From: Gemmatimonadaceae bacterium
GTDB taxonomy: Bacteria; Gemmatimonadota; Gemmatimonadetes; Gemmatimonadales; Gemmatimonadaceae
DNA: 50,133 nt
Assembly (NCBI GenBank): GCA_947457545.1
Contig: CANGXD010000014.1
Span: 1-50,133 of the forward strand
Reading direction: 5' to 3'
Program-made: the position numbers and the translations under genes
Part shown: positions 16,775 through 26,376 of the stretch, piece by piece
Layout of the letters: each line of letters opens with the position of its first letter
Numbering within the stretch: the stretch's first letter is position 1
Notes under the pieces: generated by a model
The model's database searches: none
What the model saw: the letters and a program-made list of their open reading frames with translations, nothing else
What the model was told of the DNA's origin: nothing

Positions 16775-18706
16775 TCAGCCAGCGTGTACGGCGCCGTCGA
16801 TCGTCTGCCGCACGCGACGCGCGAGCTCGAGCGACGTGAACGGCTTGGAGAGCAGTGTGCGTTCGCCGCTCACGAGTTCGTCCATCAGCGCGCGATCGTC
16901 GGTGTAGCCGGACACGTACAGCACCGGCAGGCCCGGACGTTCGCGGGTGAGCGCGTCCGCGAGCTGTCGTCCGCCAACCCCCGGCATGATGACGTCGGTG
17001 ACGAGCAGGTCGATCCGCCCCGGGAACGCGCGCGAGATCGCCATGGCGGCCTCACCATCGCTGGCGGCGAGCACACGATAGCCACGGCGCTCGAGGGCGG
17101 CGACGGCCACAGCGCGAACGGCGTCTTCGTCTTCGGTGAGCAAGACGGTTTCGCTACCGGCCAGCACTTCGGGTGGCTCGGCAACCGTGATGGCAGGCGT
17201 GACGGCTTCCGAGAGACGCGGCAGCAGCAGATGCATGGTGGTCCCCACGCCGAGCTCACTGTCCACGCGAATCTCGCCGCCACTTTGATCCATCACACTG
17301 TAGGCGAGTGCCAGGCCGAGACCACTGCCTTTGCCGCGCTCCTTGGTCGTAAAGAACGGCTCGAAAATGTGCGCTTTCACCTCGTCACTCATGCCGCTGC
17401 CGGTGTCGCACACCCGAATGGCCAGCCACTCCATTTCGTGGTCGAGACTCAATCGGCGCGTCTCCGCGACTTCGAGGGCGGCGGTTTCGATCGTCAGATG
17501 ACCACCGTTCGGCATGGCATCACGCGCGTTGCTGACGAGGTTGAGCAGCGCCTGTTCGAGCTGCGACATGTCGACGCGCACGGTTCCGATGTCGGCGCCC
17601 AGCGTCGTGACGAGATCGATGTTCTCCCCGATCACGCGACGCAGCAATCGGTCGAGTCCGCGCACGACATCGTTGGGGTCGAGCACGGTGGGCTGCACCA
17701 TCTGCCGTCGGCTGACCGACAGGATTTGCCGCGAAAGCTCGGTGCCGCGCATGGCGAGCGCGCGAATCTCCTGCACATCGTCACGCGAACGATCGTCCGC
17801 GGGCATCTGTGCGAGCAACAGGTCGCAGTATCCCAACATGCCGGTGAGCAGGTTGTTGAAATCATGCGAGATACCGCCGGCGAATGTACCAATCGCTTCC
17901 ATCTTCTGCGACTGACGCAGCTGTTCCTCACTGCGCGCGAGCGCCTGTTCCGCTTCGCGGCGTGCGGTGATGTCGATGCCGACACTCAACCAGCTCGCGC
18001 GCCCGAGGCGCCGTGAGCTCGTGGTGATCACCTCCATCTCCATTCGGCGGCCGCTGGCGGTGCGGTGCAGCCAGCTCCCGGCATTCTGCCTGGTCTCCGA
18101 AAAGGGCAGGCGCGCGCCCGTGAAGCGCGGCATCTCGACCGGATCGATAAGGTCGGTGATCTTGAGGGAGAGAAACGTCGCGCGATCGTAGCCGTACTTC
18201 TCGATGGCCGCTTCGTTCACGGCCAGAATGTTCGCCGTCTCGGCGTCCCACGCCCACATGGGGAGCGGATTCGAGTCGAAGAGGAAACGATACCGGCGTT
18301 CATTGTCGGCCAGCGCTGCACTGCGCCGCTCGACGGTATCGGCCATCTGGTTGAGCGCGACGGCGAGTTGCCCGATCTCGTCGCTCGACCTGATGGCCGA
18401 TCGATGGCCGGCGACACCTGCGGCGAGCGCATGCGCGTCGGCAATGAGCGACTCCACTGCGTTTACAATCAAGGAGCCCATCGCATAGGCGAGCCCGAAC
18501 GACAACGTGAGCGAGGCGCCGAGGGCCAGCAGCCCCGTCTTGCTCGTGTCGTCGAAATCGAAGAGCACGCCCACGAGAATGGGGGGCAACAGCGCCGCCA
18601 CGACCATTGCCAACAAGCGCACGCGTAAACCAAGCCCCCGCGCCGGCGCGGGGGCAGCCGGCAGCGGGGGAACGGTTTTCAGCGGAGCAATGGGAGTGTC
18701 AGGCAC
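16775..18706 (-). CDS. Membrane hybrid sensor histidine kinase (HAMP-PAS-HisKA-HATPase-REC)
   Basis: 643 residues from GTG 18706. The layout is: a Pro-rich cytoplasmic start, two adjacent membrane segments (about 27-50 and 57-82) with almost no periplasmic loop, a HAMP linker ([13 protein letters not shown]...[17 protein letters not shown]), and a PAS domain (about 140-255: [20 protein letters not shown]). The HisKA H-box is [16 protein letters not shown] with His281, followed by HATPase boxes ([26 protein letters not shown]). A receiver carries Asp571 in [10 protein letters not shown]. With no sensor loop it probably senses membrane or cytoplasmic cues. It lies 24 bp downstream of fabI and upstream of the SRPBCC gene. 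Confidence 0.87.
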   Translation of the reverse strand: MPDTPIAPLKTVPPLPAAPAPARGLGLRVRLLAMVVAALLPPILVGVLFDFDDTSKTGLLALGASLTLSFGLAYAMGSLIVNAVESLIADAHALAAGVAGHRSAIRSSDEIGQLAVALNQMADTVERRSAALADNERRYRFLFDSNPLPMWAWDAETANILAVNEAAIEKYGYDRATFLSLKITDLIDPVEMPRFTGARLPFSETRQNAGSWLHRTASGRRMEMEVITTSSRRLGRASWLSVGIDITARREAEQALARSEEQLRQSQKMEAIGTFAGGISHDFNNLLTGMLGYCDLLLAQMPADDRSRDDVQEIRALAMRGTELSRQILSVSRRQMVQPTVLDPNDVVRGLDRLLRRVIGENIDLVTTLGADIGTVRVDMSQLEQALLNLVSNARDAMPNGGHLTIETAALEVAETRRLSLDHEMEWLAIRVCDTGSGMSDEVKAHIFEPFFTTKERGKGSGLGLALAYSVMDQSGGEIRVDSELGVGTTMHLLLPRLSEAVTPAITVAEPPEVLAGSETVLLTEDEDAVRAVAVAALERRGYRVLAASDGEAAMAISRAFPGRIDLLVTDVIMPGVGGRQLADALTRERPGLPVLYVSGYTDDRALMDELVSGERTLLSKPFTSLELARRVRQTIDGAVHAG

Positions 18707-18730
18707 GGCGGCGCGTCGTACTCGCAGTGG

Positions 18731-19645
18731 TTAGCGTGGGTCCCGTTCGTCGCTCGGCGGAGCGACGGCCATACCCATGGCGTGATACCCCTTGTCTACG
18801 TACACCGTCGAGCCGGTGATGCCGCTCGCCAGCGGGCTGCAGAGGAACGCCGCCGTCGTGCCGACTTCGCGCGCCGAGAGCTCCTCGGGGAGCGGCGAAT
18901 TGGCGCGGCAGTACTTCACCATGTTGTCGATGATGCCAATAGCGCTGGCCGCGCGCGAGGCGAACGGACCGGCGGAAATGGTGTTGACGCGGAGTCCCCA
19001 CTTGCGACCGGCTTCGTAGGCCAGCACGCGCGTGTCGCTTTCGAGCTGTGCCTTGGCCGACGACATCCCGCCGCCGTAGCCGGGAATCGCGCGCTCGCTG
19101 GCCATGTAGGTGAGCGAGCTGATGGCACCGCCGGGACGCATGAGCGGCCCGAGGCGCTGCACCATGGATACGAGCGAGTACGCACTCGCGCTCGAGGCGG
19201 CGAGGTAGCCGGCGCGGCTCACTTCGAGCAGCGACTTCTTGACTTCGGGGCCGTTGGCCAGCGAATGGAAGACGATGTCGAGCGGCTGCTCACCGAAGTC
19301 GGCGACGAGGCGCGCTGCGAGTCCGTCGATGGTGAAATCGCCGAGCTCCTTGTAGCGCTTGTTCTCGCGGATTTCGGCCGGCGTGCTGTCGAGATTGTCG
19401 TAGACGGCGTCGAGCGGATAAATGCGCTCGAAGGTGAGCATCGAGCCGTCGGGCATCTGCCGCGATTCGTCGAGCTTGCCGCGTTCGAGCAGGTTGAGAA
19501 AGATGTTGAGCGCCGGGGGCCAGGTGGCGACGCATACGCTGGCGCCCGCTTCGGCAAAGGCCTTGGCGATCGCCCAGCCAAAACCGTTGTCATCGGCGAC
19601 GCCCGCCACAAGGACGCGCTTGCCGGTCAGGTTGATGGGAAGCAT
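18731..19645 (-). CDS. fabI: Enoyl-[acyl-carrier-protein] reductase, plant-type FabI
   Basis: 304 residues; reduces trans-2-enoyl-ACP with NADH in the last step of each fatty-acid elongation cycle. The N-terminal nucleotide site is [19 protein letters not shown]. Catalytic Tyr190 and Lys198 sit in [16 protein letters not shown]: the spacing is Tyr-x7-Lys rather than the Tyr-x6-Lys of E. coli FabI, and the insertion after TWPP plus the [12 protein letters not shown] block match plant and chlamydial/cyanobacterial-like ENRs. It is about 40 residues longer than E. coli FabI. It lies in a minus-strand run with a kinase downstream and repeat family 3 upstream. Confidence 0.92.
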   Translation of the reverse strand: MLPINLTGKRVLVAGVADDNGFGWAIAKAFAEAGASVCVATWPPALNIFLNLLERGKLDESRQMPDGSMLTFERIYPLDAVYDNLDSTPAEIRENKRYKELGDFTIDGLAARLVADFGEQPLDIVFHSLANGPEVKKSLLEVSRAGYLAASSASAYSLVSMVQRLGPLMRPGGAISSLTYMASERAIPGYGGGMSSAKAQLESDTRVLAYEAGRKWGLRVNTISAGPFASRAASAIGIIDNMVKYCRANSPLPEELSAREVGTTAAFLCSPLASGITGSTVYVDKGYHAMGMAVAPPSDERDPR

Positions 19646-19691
19646 CGGGAAAAGATAGCGTCTGGAAGGCAGGGGAGCACAGTGCGACCGC

Positions 19692-19806
19692 TGTTCCTGC
19701 GCGCCTGCCGTCTGAGTGGCTGCCGTCTGCGATCTCGGCGTGATCCTGCGGCATCGCGCCGAGACGGCGGACGGCAGAAACTACAGATGGCAGGAGCGCA
19801 GACTCT
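19692..19806. repeat. Family 3 inverted repeat, copy 3a
   Basis: GTTCCTGCGCGCCTGCC followed by TGGCTGCCGTCTGC, a CTCGGCG / CGCCGAG inner stem and a CCGTCTGC / GCGGACGG arm, then AGATGGCAGGAGCGCAGAC. The hairpin lies between the fabI start and the TsaC stop codon and ends 1 bp before that stop (19808). Two near-identical copies are at 43766-43996. Confidence 0.8.
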
Positions 19807-19807
19807 T

Positions 19808-20863
19808 CTACCGGGCGGCCCTGCTGAGCCGGTCCCGTACGCCGTCCCAGCGGGAATCTCCCTCGGGCGGCGCCTCAATGAGTACGAGCCCCGCGCCCGC
19901 GGCGTCGGCGTCGTGCAGCGCCGCGTACAGCGCGCGGGCGTACTGCGATGCGTCATCGGGCATCCGCACTTCCGTAACGCTCGCGACATAGTTGCCATGC
20001 GAAGCAAGCGACACAGAGCGCAGCAGCGCATGCATGCGAACGCCCGCCGCGCCGTCGCGCACGCGCGCGGCCAATGCGTCCTGCATCTCGTTCGCCTGCG
20101 CACCATCGAAGAGCCACACCTCGGCCTTCGGCGCGTAATGTCGGTCGGCCATTCCGGGTGAGCGCGGCGCCGTGTCTGGCGTCGCGTCATGCGCAACGGC
20201 GGGGCGCGTCGCGAACTTCACGAACACACCGATCTCCTCGAGCGCCGCCTGTAGCGACTCCCGCCCCAGCATCCCCGGCCGGAGAATGACGACATCGTTG
20301 CCGGTGCAATCGACTACGGTGCTTTCGATCCCCACGGCGCAGGGGCCGCCGTCGAGCACGAGCGGCACCCGATCGCCCAGCGATTGCACGACATGCGCGG
20401 CCGTCGTGGGGCTCACCTGCGTGAACCGGTTCGCGCTCGGCGCCGCGACGGGCACGCCGGCCGCAGTGATCAGCGCCAGGGCCACCGCGTGGTCGGGCAT
20501 ACGCACCGCCACCGCATCGAGGCCGGCCGTGGAGATCTCCGGCACGTGCGCGGCCTTGGGGACCACCAGCGTAAGTGGCCCGGGCCAGAAATGCTTGGCG
20601 AGCTGCTCGGCCGACGCCGGCCACGCCCGCGACAATTCGCGCGCCGCCGCAATGGCGGGCACATGCGCGATGACCGGGTTCCACGCGGGACGCCCCTTGG
20701 CCGCATAGATACGCGCCACCGCCTCGGGATCGAGCGCGTTGGCGCCCAGGCCGTACACCGTTTCAGTGGGAAACGCGACGAGCTGGCCGGCGCGTAGCAG
20801 CGCGGCCGCCTGCTCGATGAGTTCCGGCTCGGGGTGCTGCGGATCAATGCGAACGACGGGCAT
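19808..20863 (-). CDS. tsaC: L-threonylcarbamoyladenylate synthase (Sua5-type TsaC)
   Basis: 351 residues from ATG 20863 (TTG 20869 adds two). It makes threonylcarbamoyl-AMP from Thr, bicarbonate and ATP for the tRNA t6A37 modification. The YrdC domain (about 1-200) shows FPTETVYGLGANA, YAAKGRPAWNP, WPGPLTLVV, VAAPSANRF and DGGPCAVGIESTVVD. The SPGMADRHYAPKAEV linker and the C-terminal domain identify the long Sua5 form rather than short TsaC. It is 31 bp after the SDR gene on the same strand. The family usually has KGRP as here; nothing is missing. Confidence 0.92.
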   Translation of the reverse strand: MPVVRIDPQHPEPELIEQAAALLRAGQLVAFPTETVYGLGANALDPEAVARIYAAKGRPAWNPVIAHVPAIAAARELSRAWPASAEQLAKHFWPGPLTLVVPKAAHVPEISTAGLDAVAVRMPDHAVALALITAAGVPVAAPSANRFTQVSPTTAAHVVQSLGDRVPLVLDGGPCAVGIESTVVDCTGNDVVILRPGMLGRESLQAALEEIGVFVKFATRPAVAHDATPDTAPRSPGMADRHYAPKAEVWLFDGAQANEMQDALAARVRDGAAGVRMHALLRSVSLASHGNYVASVTEVRMPDDASQYARALYAALHDADAAGAGLVLIEAPPEGDSRWDGVRDRLSRAAR

Positions 20864-20893
20864 ACACAAAACTAGCGACGACGCCCCGCGTGC

Positions 20894-21700
20894 CTATTGC
20901 TTGAACTGAATCGCCTGCTTGGCAATACGGTCCACGAGCCGCGGCGAAATGAGCTTGAGCAGTCGCCCGATCTTGCCGCGCCACGTCATCACGAGATCGC
21001 GGTCCCGCCGGGCCACGGCGCCAAGAATGAGGCGGCAGCATTCGGCCGTTTCCATCGTCTCGCCGGGTCGGCGCTTGTAGGCACGGTCGCCGTACGCGGT
21101 GCCGTCGGGGGCGTAGGCGCGCGCATTGATCTCCGAAAAGACGAAGCCCGGATAGACCACCGTGACGCTCACGCCGCTGTCCTCGAGCTCGATGCGCAGC
21201 GAATCGAAAAACCCGGCCATGGCGTGCTTGCTCGCCGCGTAGGCACTGCGCTTGGGGACGCCGGCGAGCCCCGTGAGGCTGGAAATGGCGACCACGCGTC
21301 CGCGCGACTGCTTGAGATGCGGCAGCGCATAGGCCGTGCACCACACGCTGCCGAGGAAATTGAGACGCATGAGCTTCTCGAAGATCGAGAGGTCGGTGAT
21401 CTCGTCGAACATGGCGCTCATGCTCATCCCGGCGTTGTTCACCAGAATGTCGAGACGCCCAAAGTGCGCCGTCGTCGTCGCGACCATGGCGGCGCATTGC
21501 GCGTCAATCGTGACGTCGGTGGGGACGACGAGTGCTTCACCGCCTGCCGCGCGGCACTCGGCCGCGACCGCCTGCAGCCTGGTCTCGTCGCGAGCCGCGA
21601 GCGCCACGCGGGCACCGGCGCGCGCGAACTGTCTGGCGAGCTCCGCGCCAATACCTGTCGAAGCGCCGGTAATGAGAACCACCTGCCCTGCGAAGTTCAT
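20894..21700 (-). CDS. Short-chain dehydrogenase/reductase
   Basis: 268 residues with all classical SDR motifs: TGASTGIG coenzyme site (about 11-18), NNAGMS, Ser in ISSLTG and the YAASK catalytic pair. An Arg/Ala context after strand 2 (AARDETRL) suggests NADP(H). The C-terminal part (RPGETMETAECCRLILGAVARRDRDLVMTWRGKIGRLLKLISPRLVDRIAKQ) resembles DHRS7/retinol-dehydrogenase-like members that associate with membranes or act on lipids. It is between the DUF2007 gene (14-bp gap) and tsaC. Substrate unknown. Confidence 0.85.
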   Translation of the reverse strand: MNFAGQVVLITGASTGIGAELARQFARAGARVALAARDETRLQAVAAECRAAGGEALVVPTDVTIDAQCAAMVATTTAHFGRLDILVNNAGMSMSAMFDEITDLSIFEKLMRLNFLGSVWCTAYALPHLKQSRGRVVAISSLTGLAGVPKRSAYAASKHAMAGFFDSLRIELEDSGVSVTVVYPGFVFSEINARAYAPDGTAYGDRAYKRRPGETMETAECCRLILGAVARRDRDLVMTWRGKIGRLLKLISPRLVDRIAKQAIQFKQ

Positions 21701-21714
21701 GCGTGGGGAGGCAT

Positions 21715-21984
21715 TCAGCGGCCCGTGGTCCCGCCAAAGGGCCGGTCGTCGTCGCCGCGGCTGTCGTCTTCGAAGGGGGCGTCGAGAATGCGAATGGCGT
21801 GCGTGGCGTCGACGGCACGCACGGCGAGCCGCACCGGGTAGAGCAGGCGCATGGCCGGGAGCATGCCGCCGGCGTCATCCCGAAGGACAACGGCGGGGAT
21901 CTGATGTGCCTCGAGCACGCTGCGTGCGACGAGCGCTTCCATCTCGTTCACGTACTCGCGAATGACCACCATGGCTTCACCCAT
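21715..21984 (-). CDS. DUF2007-like small protein
   Basis: 89 residues (ATG 21972 would give 85 and has a better GGTGA-like upstream element). The pattern MVVIREYVNEMEALVARSVLEAHQIPAVVLRDDAGG followed by a short beta-rich end (VRLAVRAVDATHAIRIL) fits DUF2007, a ferredoxin-like putative signal-transducing fold. The C-terminus is Asp/Gly-rich. It is first in the run toward the SDR and tsaC genes. Confidence 0.65.
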   Translation of the reverse strand: MGEAMVVIREYVNEMEALVARSVLEAHQIPAVVLRDDAGGMLPAMRLLYPVRLAVRAVDATHAIRILDAPFEDDSRGDDDRPFGGTTGR

Positions 21985-22037
21985 GCGGGCGAAAGTAGCA
22001 CGTGGAAGGGGGCTTCGTGAGGTCGCTATATTTGGGA

Positions 22038-22637
22038 ATGGCCGCTTCGTTTGGAATCTTTGTGCTCGCCGAACTCCCCGGAGAGGCAGGCGCGACTGTA
22101 CGGGACATACAGCAGCGCTACGATCCCAAGCTCGCGCGGCTCACGCCGCCGCATGTCACGCTCGTGGGGTCCTCCGGTGTGGGCGCGATTCCCACCGACA
22201 CGCCGGTCGACCGTATCCGCGCCGCGCTCGAGCCCATTGCGGCCAGCACGGCGCCCATGTCGCTGCCGCTCGGCAAGCCGCACCGCTTCATGCAGACGGA
22301 CATCATTTCGCTGCCCCTCGATCCCAACGGGCCGCTGCGTCTGTTGCACGAGCGGTTGGCGCGCAGTGGGCTGCCCTTCAAGCGGTCGCGGTTTCTCTTT
22401 TCGCCGCACTGCACGCTCACGTTCTACCCGATGCTCACGCCCCAGACGGAGCGAGAGCTACTCGCGGTGCGGGTCACCGCGCCCGCCATTATCGACACGT
22501 TGCAGGTGTATCTCACCCGCGATCCGCAGCCCAGCAAACTGCTGTTCACGCTGCCCCTCACCGGCGCGATGCCGGCGCAGACGGTCAGCAGCGTTCGTCC
22601 GGGCGCAGCTTCTGGTATGTCGCGGTCGAGTGCTTGA
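22038..22637 (+). CDS. 2'-5' RNA ligase/cyclic phosphodiesterase superfamily protein
   Basis: 199 residues from ATG 22038. It carries two H-x-T motifs, PPHVTLVG (about 39-46) and SPHCTLTFYP (about 119-128), spaced as in the LigT/CPDase 2H-phosphoesterase fold. The family hydrolyses or forms 2',3'-cyclic phosphates on small RNAs or nucleotides. GTG 22002 would add 12 residues and cannot be excluded. Its last 53 bp overlap the convergent gene at 22585-23070. Confidence 0.78.
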   Translation: MAASFGIFVLAELPGEAGATVRDIQQRYDPKLARLTPPHVTLVGSSGVGAIPTDTPVDRIRAALEPIAASTAPMSLPLGKPHRFMQTDIISLPLDPNGPLRLLHERLARSGLPFKRSRFLFSPHCTLTFYPMLTPQTERELLAVRVTAPAIIDTLQVYLTRDPQPSKLLFTLPLTGAMPAQTVSSVRPGAASGMSRSSA

Positions 22638-23070
22638 GTCCGAGCAGCGCTGACGCTTCGAGCTCGTACTCCATTTGCAGATCGCCGAGCGTGTCGGCAT
22701 CGCGCTGCGCAATCTGCCGCGAGGCCCGTTCGGCAATGCTGTGCCGCCGCAAATACTCGCGCGCCGAGAGCCAGAGCGCATTGGCCGCCTGACGGAGATC
22801 GGCCTGGTCGGTCACCGGGATGGTCGCGGCAACACGCTCGAAGTTCTTCACCGACTCCGCCAGTGCCAGATCGATTGTGTCGACCATGGCGTGCGCCGCT
22901 TCCAGTTCATCCTGCTCAACCCGGAGCTGCATGAGGCGCGCCAGGCGCTCGTGCTGACGCCACGTTTCGACGGCGGTACGCGCGAGCGCGTCGCAGCAGG
23001 AGATGGGGCTCGGGGCTACGGCAGTGGGATCGTCAGCGAGCGCGGCAGCAGTGGAACGTGAGGGAGCCAT
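22585..23070 (-). CDS. Hypothetical helical protein
   Basis: 161 residues from ATG 23070; upstream codons are noncoding in character. The composition is helix-rich: ALARTAVETWRQHERLARLMQLRVEQDELEAAHAMVDTIDLALAE, then a second helical block. No membrane segment, signal or known motif is recognised. The gene converges with the RNA-ligase-like gene (53-bp overlap) and diverges from the enoyl-CoA hydratase gene, sharing the 133-bp intergenic region 23071-23203. Function unknown. Confidence 0.6.
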   Translation of the reverse strand: MAPSRSTAAALADDPTAVAPSPISCCDALARTAVETWRQHERLARLMQLRVEQDELEAAHAMVDTIDLALAESVKNFERVAATIPVTDQADLRQAANALWLSAREYLRRHSIAERASRQIAQRDADTLGDLQMEYELEASALLGLKHSTATYQKLRPDERC

Positions 23071-23167
23071 GGGACCGGGAGAGCGGGACGTGCGGAAATG
23101 CGTCGAGGCAGGGATACTTACCCTGTGATCTAGTGGGCGAACCCGTCCCCGTGGTAGTGGGGTCGCT

Positions 23168-23179
23168 CGATTCGAATCG
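23168..23179. promoter_or_regulatory. Perfect 12-bp palindrome upstream of enoyl-CoA hydratase
   Basis: CGATTCGAATCG is a perfect palindrome 24 bp before the ATG at 23204, in the divergent region 23071-23203. Its position would suit an operator. No regulator gene is adjacent and no clear promoter boxes are seen. Confidence 0.3.
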
Positions 23180-23203
23180 TGATTCCAGACAACTGAGCAC
23201 TCC

Positions 23204-23995
23204 ATGCCTCCTTTCACGCATCTGCAGGTCGACACGTCACCAGCCGGCGTACGTACCATCACATTGGACCGACCGGACCGACTCAATGCGGTGAATCCCA
23301 CATTGGCCACGACGTTTCCGCAGGCGATGCGTGAGGCCGCGGAAGATGATGCGGTGCGTGTCGTCGTGATTACCGGCGCGGGCCGTGCGTTTTGCGCGGG
23401 TCTCGATTTGTCAGCGCCGGCAGTGCCGGGTACATCACGCGCTGAGCAGCTCGATCCGTACTACTGGGTGGGTGCGTGGGTGCATGCGGTCACGCAGTGC
23501 GAGAAGCCGGTGATCGCGGCGCTCAATGGTGTCGCAGCCGGTGCGGGTTTCGGTTTGGCGCTGGCGTGCGATCTGCGCGTCATGAGTGCCGAGGCTACGC
23601 TCACCGCGGGGTACGTGCGTCGCGGACTGTCGCCCGATGCAGGAGTAAGCTGGTTCCTGCCGCGACTCATCGGGCAGGCGCGCGCGGGCGACATCATCCT
23701 CACCGGACGTGATGTCTCGGCCACGGAGGCCGAGCGCATTGGGCTGGTGAGCGCGGTGTGGGCAGCCGACGAATTTGCGTCGCGCGTGGACGCGTACGCG
23801 ACGCAGCTGGCGGGTGGTCCGCCTATCGCGTTCGCCCTCACCAAGCGACTGCTGCTGGCCAGCGCCGATGCCACACTCGATCAGCAGCTGCGCGAAGAGC
23901 TCACGCACATCAAGAGTTGCTTTGCGACTGCCGATGTGCGTGAAGCGATGGCGGCGTTCAAGGAGAAGCGCGCGCCGGTGTTCCGCGGGGAGTGA
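23204..23995 (+). CDS. Enoyl-CoA hydratase/isomerase family protein (PaaG-like)
   Basis: 263 residues, crotonase fold. The oxyanion segments are GAGRAFCAGLDLS (about 63-75) and NGVAAGAGFGLALACDLRVMS. The second catalytic position falls in LSPDAGVSWFLPRLIG, which has Asp where classical hydratases have Glu; this resembles PaaG-type delta3-delta2 isomerases (PDxG.(T/S)W.LPR). It probably acts on acyl-CoA in beta-oxidation or aromatic degradation as an isomerase rather than hydratase. It stands alone on the plus strand between convergent and divergent neighbours. Confidence 0.83.
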   Translation: MPPFTHLQVDTSPAGVRTITLDRPDRLNAVNPTLATTFPQAMREAAEDDAVRVVVITGAGRAFCAGLDLSAPAVPGTSRAEQLDPYYWVGAWVHAVTQCEKPVIAALNGVAAGAGFGLALACDLRVMSAEATLTAGYVRRGLSPDAGVSWFLPRLIGQARAGDIILTGRDVSATEAERIGLVSAVWAADEFASRVDAYATQLAGGPPIAFALTKRLLLASADATLDQQLREELTHIKSCFATADVREAMAAFKEKRAPVFRGE

Positions 23996-24015
23996 GCGGC
24001 GCGCGTGCGACGCGT

Positions 24016-25197
24016 TTACTGACGTCCGGGGTTGAAGCGCAGACTTCCCGGGAGAGCGTTGAGCATGGGGCCAAGCTCCGTCGCGCGGTCCTGCGTGGTG
24101 ACGAAGGTGAGGCCATCGATGCTCACGACGATCATGCCACTGATGCCATAGGCGACCACGCAGCAGCCGTCTGCGTGAATGACATTGCCGCTGCAATCGA
24201 CGCAGTGCACATCGCCCATGACGCCGTTGCCGGTGTCGTCGAGTTCGCGCACGCGACGCAGTGAGGCCCACGTGCCGACGTCGTCCCATTCCATGGCGGC
24301 GGGGAGCACCACCACGTTGGACGAGCGCTCGAGCAGCCCGCGGTCGATGGAGACGCTCGTGACGAGCTCTGCAAATGCAGCCATCTCTCCGGCGGCGAGT
24401 TTGGGCAGGCCGTACTGCAGTTCGGCGGTGTGCTGTTCGAGCTCGTCGAGCACCACGCGTGCGCGCCACACGAAGATGCCGCTGTTCCAGAGCGCGCCCT
24501 TGTCGATGAGCACATCGGCGAGCGCCGCGCTGGGCTTTTCGACGAAATGCTCCACGCGACAGGCGCCCCCTTCGGCGCGACTCACCAGCGGGTCTATGGG
24601 CATACCGGGTTGCAGGTAGCCGAAGCCTGTTTCCGGGCGCGTGGGCTGCGCACCGATCGTGACGAGCACCTTGTCCGCCAGCGCAATCGACGCGGCGCGG
24701 CGCAGCGTATCGCGCAATACGTCGGGATAGCCGACTGCGAGGTCGGCGTGCAGCGCGACGAAGACCGTATCGGGGCCGGCGCGGCGCGACACTTCCTGAG
24801 CGCCCCACGCGAGGGCGGCGGCGGTGCCGAGCGGGCGCGGCTCCACCAGCATGTTGGCGCGCGGGACTTCGGGAATCGCTTCGTGCAGCGTGTCGGCGAT
24901 GTCGGCGCTCGTGACCACGAGGACCCGTTCGGCGGGGACCAGCGGGGCGAGACGGGCGATGGTGTCGGCGATGAGCGGCCGCTCGTTGACGAGGGCCAGT
25001 ACCTGCTTGGGACGGCGCGGTGTGCTCATCGGCCAGAAGCGGGTGCCGATGCCGCCAGCGAAGACCACGGCCCACATGGTGGTGCCCGTTTCGAGCAGCG
25101 CCTCCAATTCCACCTCGTCGAGCGTGTCGGCTCCGGTCACGGGATCTGCTGTGACCGACGACGGGGGGATTGGACTGACGACTCGGGTCTCGGGCAT
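24016..25197 (-). CDS. manC: Mannose-1-phosphate guanylyltransferase
   Basis: 393 residues as drawn; forms GDP-mannose from mannose-1-phosphate and GTP for polysaccharide or glycan synthesis. The nucleotide-transfer signature FAGGIGTRFWPMSTPRRPKQ is followed by ERVLVVTSADI, EPRPLGTAAA, the PETGFGYL substrate loop and FVEKP. Family members usually begin about ten residues before the signature, which corresponds to ATG 25077 (353 residues, the normal length of the one-domain form). The 40-residue extension from ATG 25197 is Pro/Thr and then Glu-rich; neither start has a good Shine-Dalgarno. No second isomerase domain is present. Confidence 0.88.
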   Translation of the reverse strand: MPETRVVSPIPPSSVTADPVTGADTLDEVELEALLETGTTMWAVVFAGGIGTRFWPMSTPRRPKQVLALVNERPLIADTIARLAPLVPAERVLVVTSADIADTLHEAIPEVPRANMLVEPRPLGTAAALAWGAQEVSRRAGPDTVFVALHADLAVGYPDVLRDTLRRAASIALADKVLVTIGAQPTRPETGFGYLQPGMPIDPLVSRAEGGACRVEHFVEKPSAALADVLIDKGALWNSGIFVWRARVVLDELEQHTAELQYGLPKLAAGEMAAFAELVTSVSIDRGLLERSSNVVVLPAAMEWDDVGTWASLRRVRELDDTGNGVMGDVHCVDCSGNVIHADGCCVVAYGISGMIVVSIDGLTFVTTQDRATELGPMLNALPGSLRFNPGRQ

Positions 25198-25301
25198 CGG
25201 TCGGCTGGTATGTCGTTGGAAAATCAGGGCGGAAAGCCCGGGCCACTGATTGGACTCGCTCGACTGTACCCTAGCGAATCGGACCCGGTGCGTCCAACAT
25301 A

Positions 25302-26357
25302 ATGTCCAACATACGTCAACTCATGCTTACACTGCACCTCACCAACGGCGATCACGCCGCCACCGCACTCGCCCGATCGGGGCTTCCCGGCGACATCCTG
25401 TCGTGGCGGGACCTGCTCCATGACGGCCCCGTGCCCTCCGACCGCGACATGACGGCATTCCGGCGCGTGCGCGGGGAGTTCCTGGCCAGCCGCGGGTGGC
25501 AGAGCCAGTCGGCGGCCATGGCCGACTTTGCCGAGCGCGATGCGCGTCTCGATGGCATTGGTCCGGAGGATGAGCTCGTCCTGTGGTTCGAGCCCGATCT
25601 CTACGATCAGCTGCAGCTCATTCAAGTGCTGGCGCGAGTGGAGCGCCGCCCCGCCGCCGAGCGGCCGCGGCTCACGATCGTACCGGCCGACTGTTTTCTC
25701 GGGCCGCTGGCGCCGGAAAAATTCCCGCCGTTGTACGAGGCGCGTCGGTCGGTCACCGAGAGCGATCTCTCGGTGGGCTCGGCGGCGTGGGATGCGTTCA
25801 CGGCCGATACGCCCGACGCGCTGCTGGCGCTCATGGACCGCCTGGATCGCGAGGTCACGGCGCGCGCGTATGCGTACGACGATCACGTGCGATTGCCGCA
25901 TCTGGTCGCCGCGCTGCGCCGTCAGCTCGAGGAGTATCCCGATACGCAGGCGGGGTTGTCGCGCTGCGAACGCCAACTGTGTGAGGCGCTGTCGCCCGGC
26001 GCGATGACGCTCGCCAAGCTGTTCACCGCACATCAGAGCGCCGAATCGTGGGTGTGGCTCGGCGACTGGAGCTTCGCGTGGTACGTGCAGCGCCTCAGCG
26101 ATTGCGCGCATCCGCTGGTGGTGCATGTGAACGGGTCGCGCGTCATCGCGCCGCTCCGCGACACCGATGGCAAGGCGTTCTGGGAGCGCCAAGTGCAGCT
26201 CACGCCGTTGGGGCAGGACATGGTGCGCGATCGTGCGGACTTCGTGCGCATGAACGGCATCGACCGGTGGATTGGGGGCGTGTACAATACGACGTCGAGT
26301 CACTGGCGCTGGGATCCGAACCGGTACCGTCTCATTCCGCACGTGCTCCAGCGTTGA
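25302..26357 (+). CDS. DUF1835 domain protein
   Basis: 351 residues (ATG 25323 gives 344 and fits the family start better). The N-terminus LHLTNGDHAATALARSGLPGDILSWRDLLHDGPVP is the DUF1835 signature; the central ELVLWFEPDLYDQLQLIQVL and the C-terminal LTPLGQDMV...WIGG fit the DUF1835/DUF3658 arrangement. Function is unknown. The next gene begins 20 bp after its stop, suggesting co-transcription with a PLP decarboxylase. The start codon is in a short direct repeat (TCCAACATA twice, 25291-25312). Confidence 0.75.
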   Translation: MSNIRQLMLTLHLTNGDHAATALARSGLPGDILSWRDLLHDGPVPSDRDMTAFRRVRGEFLASRGWQSQSAAMADFAERDARLDGIGPEDELVLWFEPDLYDQLQLIQVLARVERRPAAERPRLTIVPADCFLGPLAPEKFPPLYEARRSVTESDLSVGSAAWDAFTADTPDALLALMDRLDREVTARAYAYDDHVRLPHLVAALRRQLEEYPDTQAGLSRCERQLCEALSPGAMTLAKLFTAHQSAESWVWLGDWSFAWYVQRLSDCAHPLVVHVNGSRVIAPLRDTDGKAFWERQVQLTPLGQDMVRDRADFVRMNGIDRWIGGVYNTTSSHWRWDPNRYRLIPHVLQR

Positions 26358-26376
26358 CGCCCGTCAGGGGGCACCC

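Noticed and set aside
23160-23200. tRNA-like TTCGAAT T-loop
   Set aside because: The flanking 5-bp stems do not pair and there is no acceptor, D or anticodon arm; it is part of a short palindrome.
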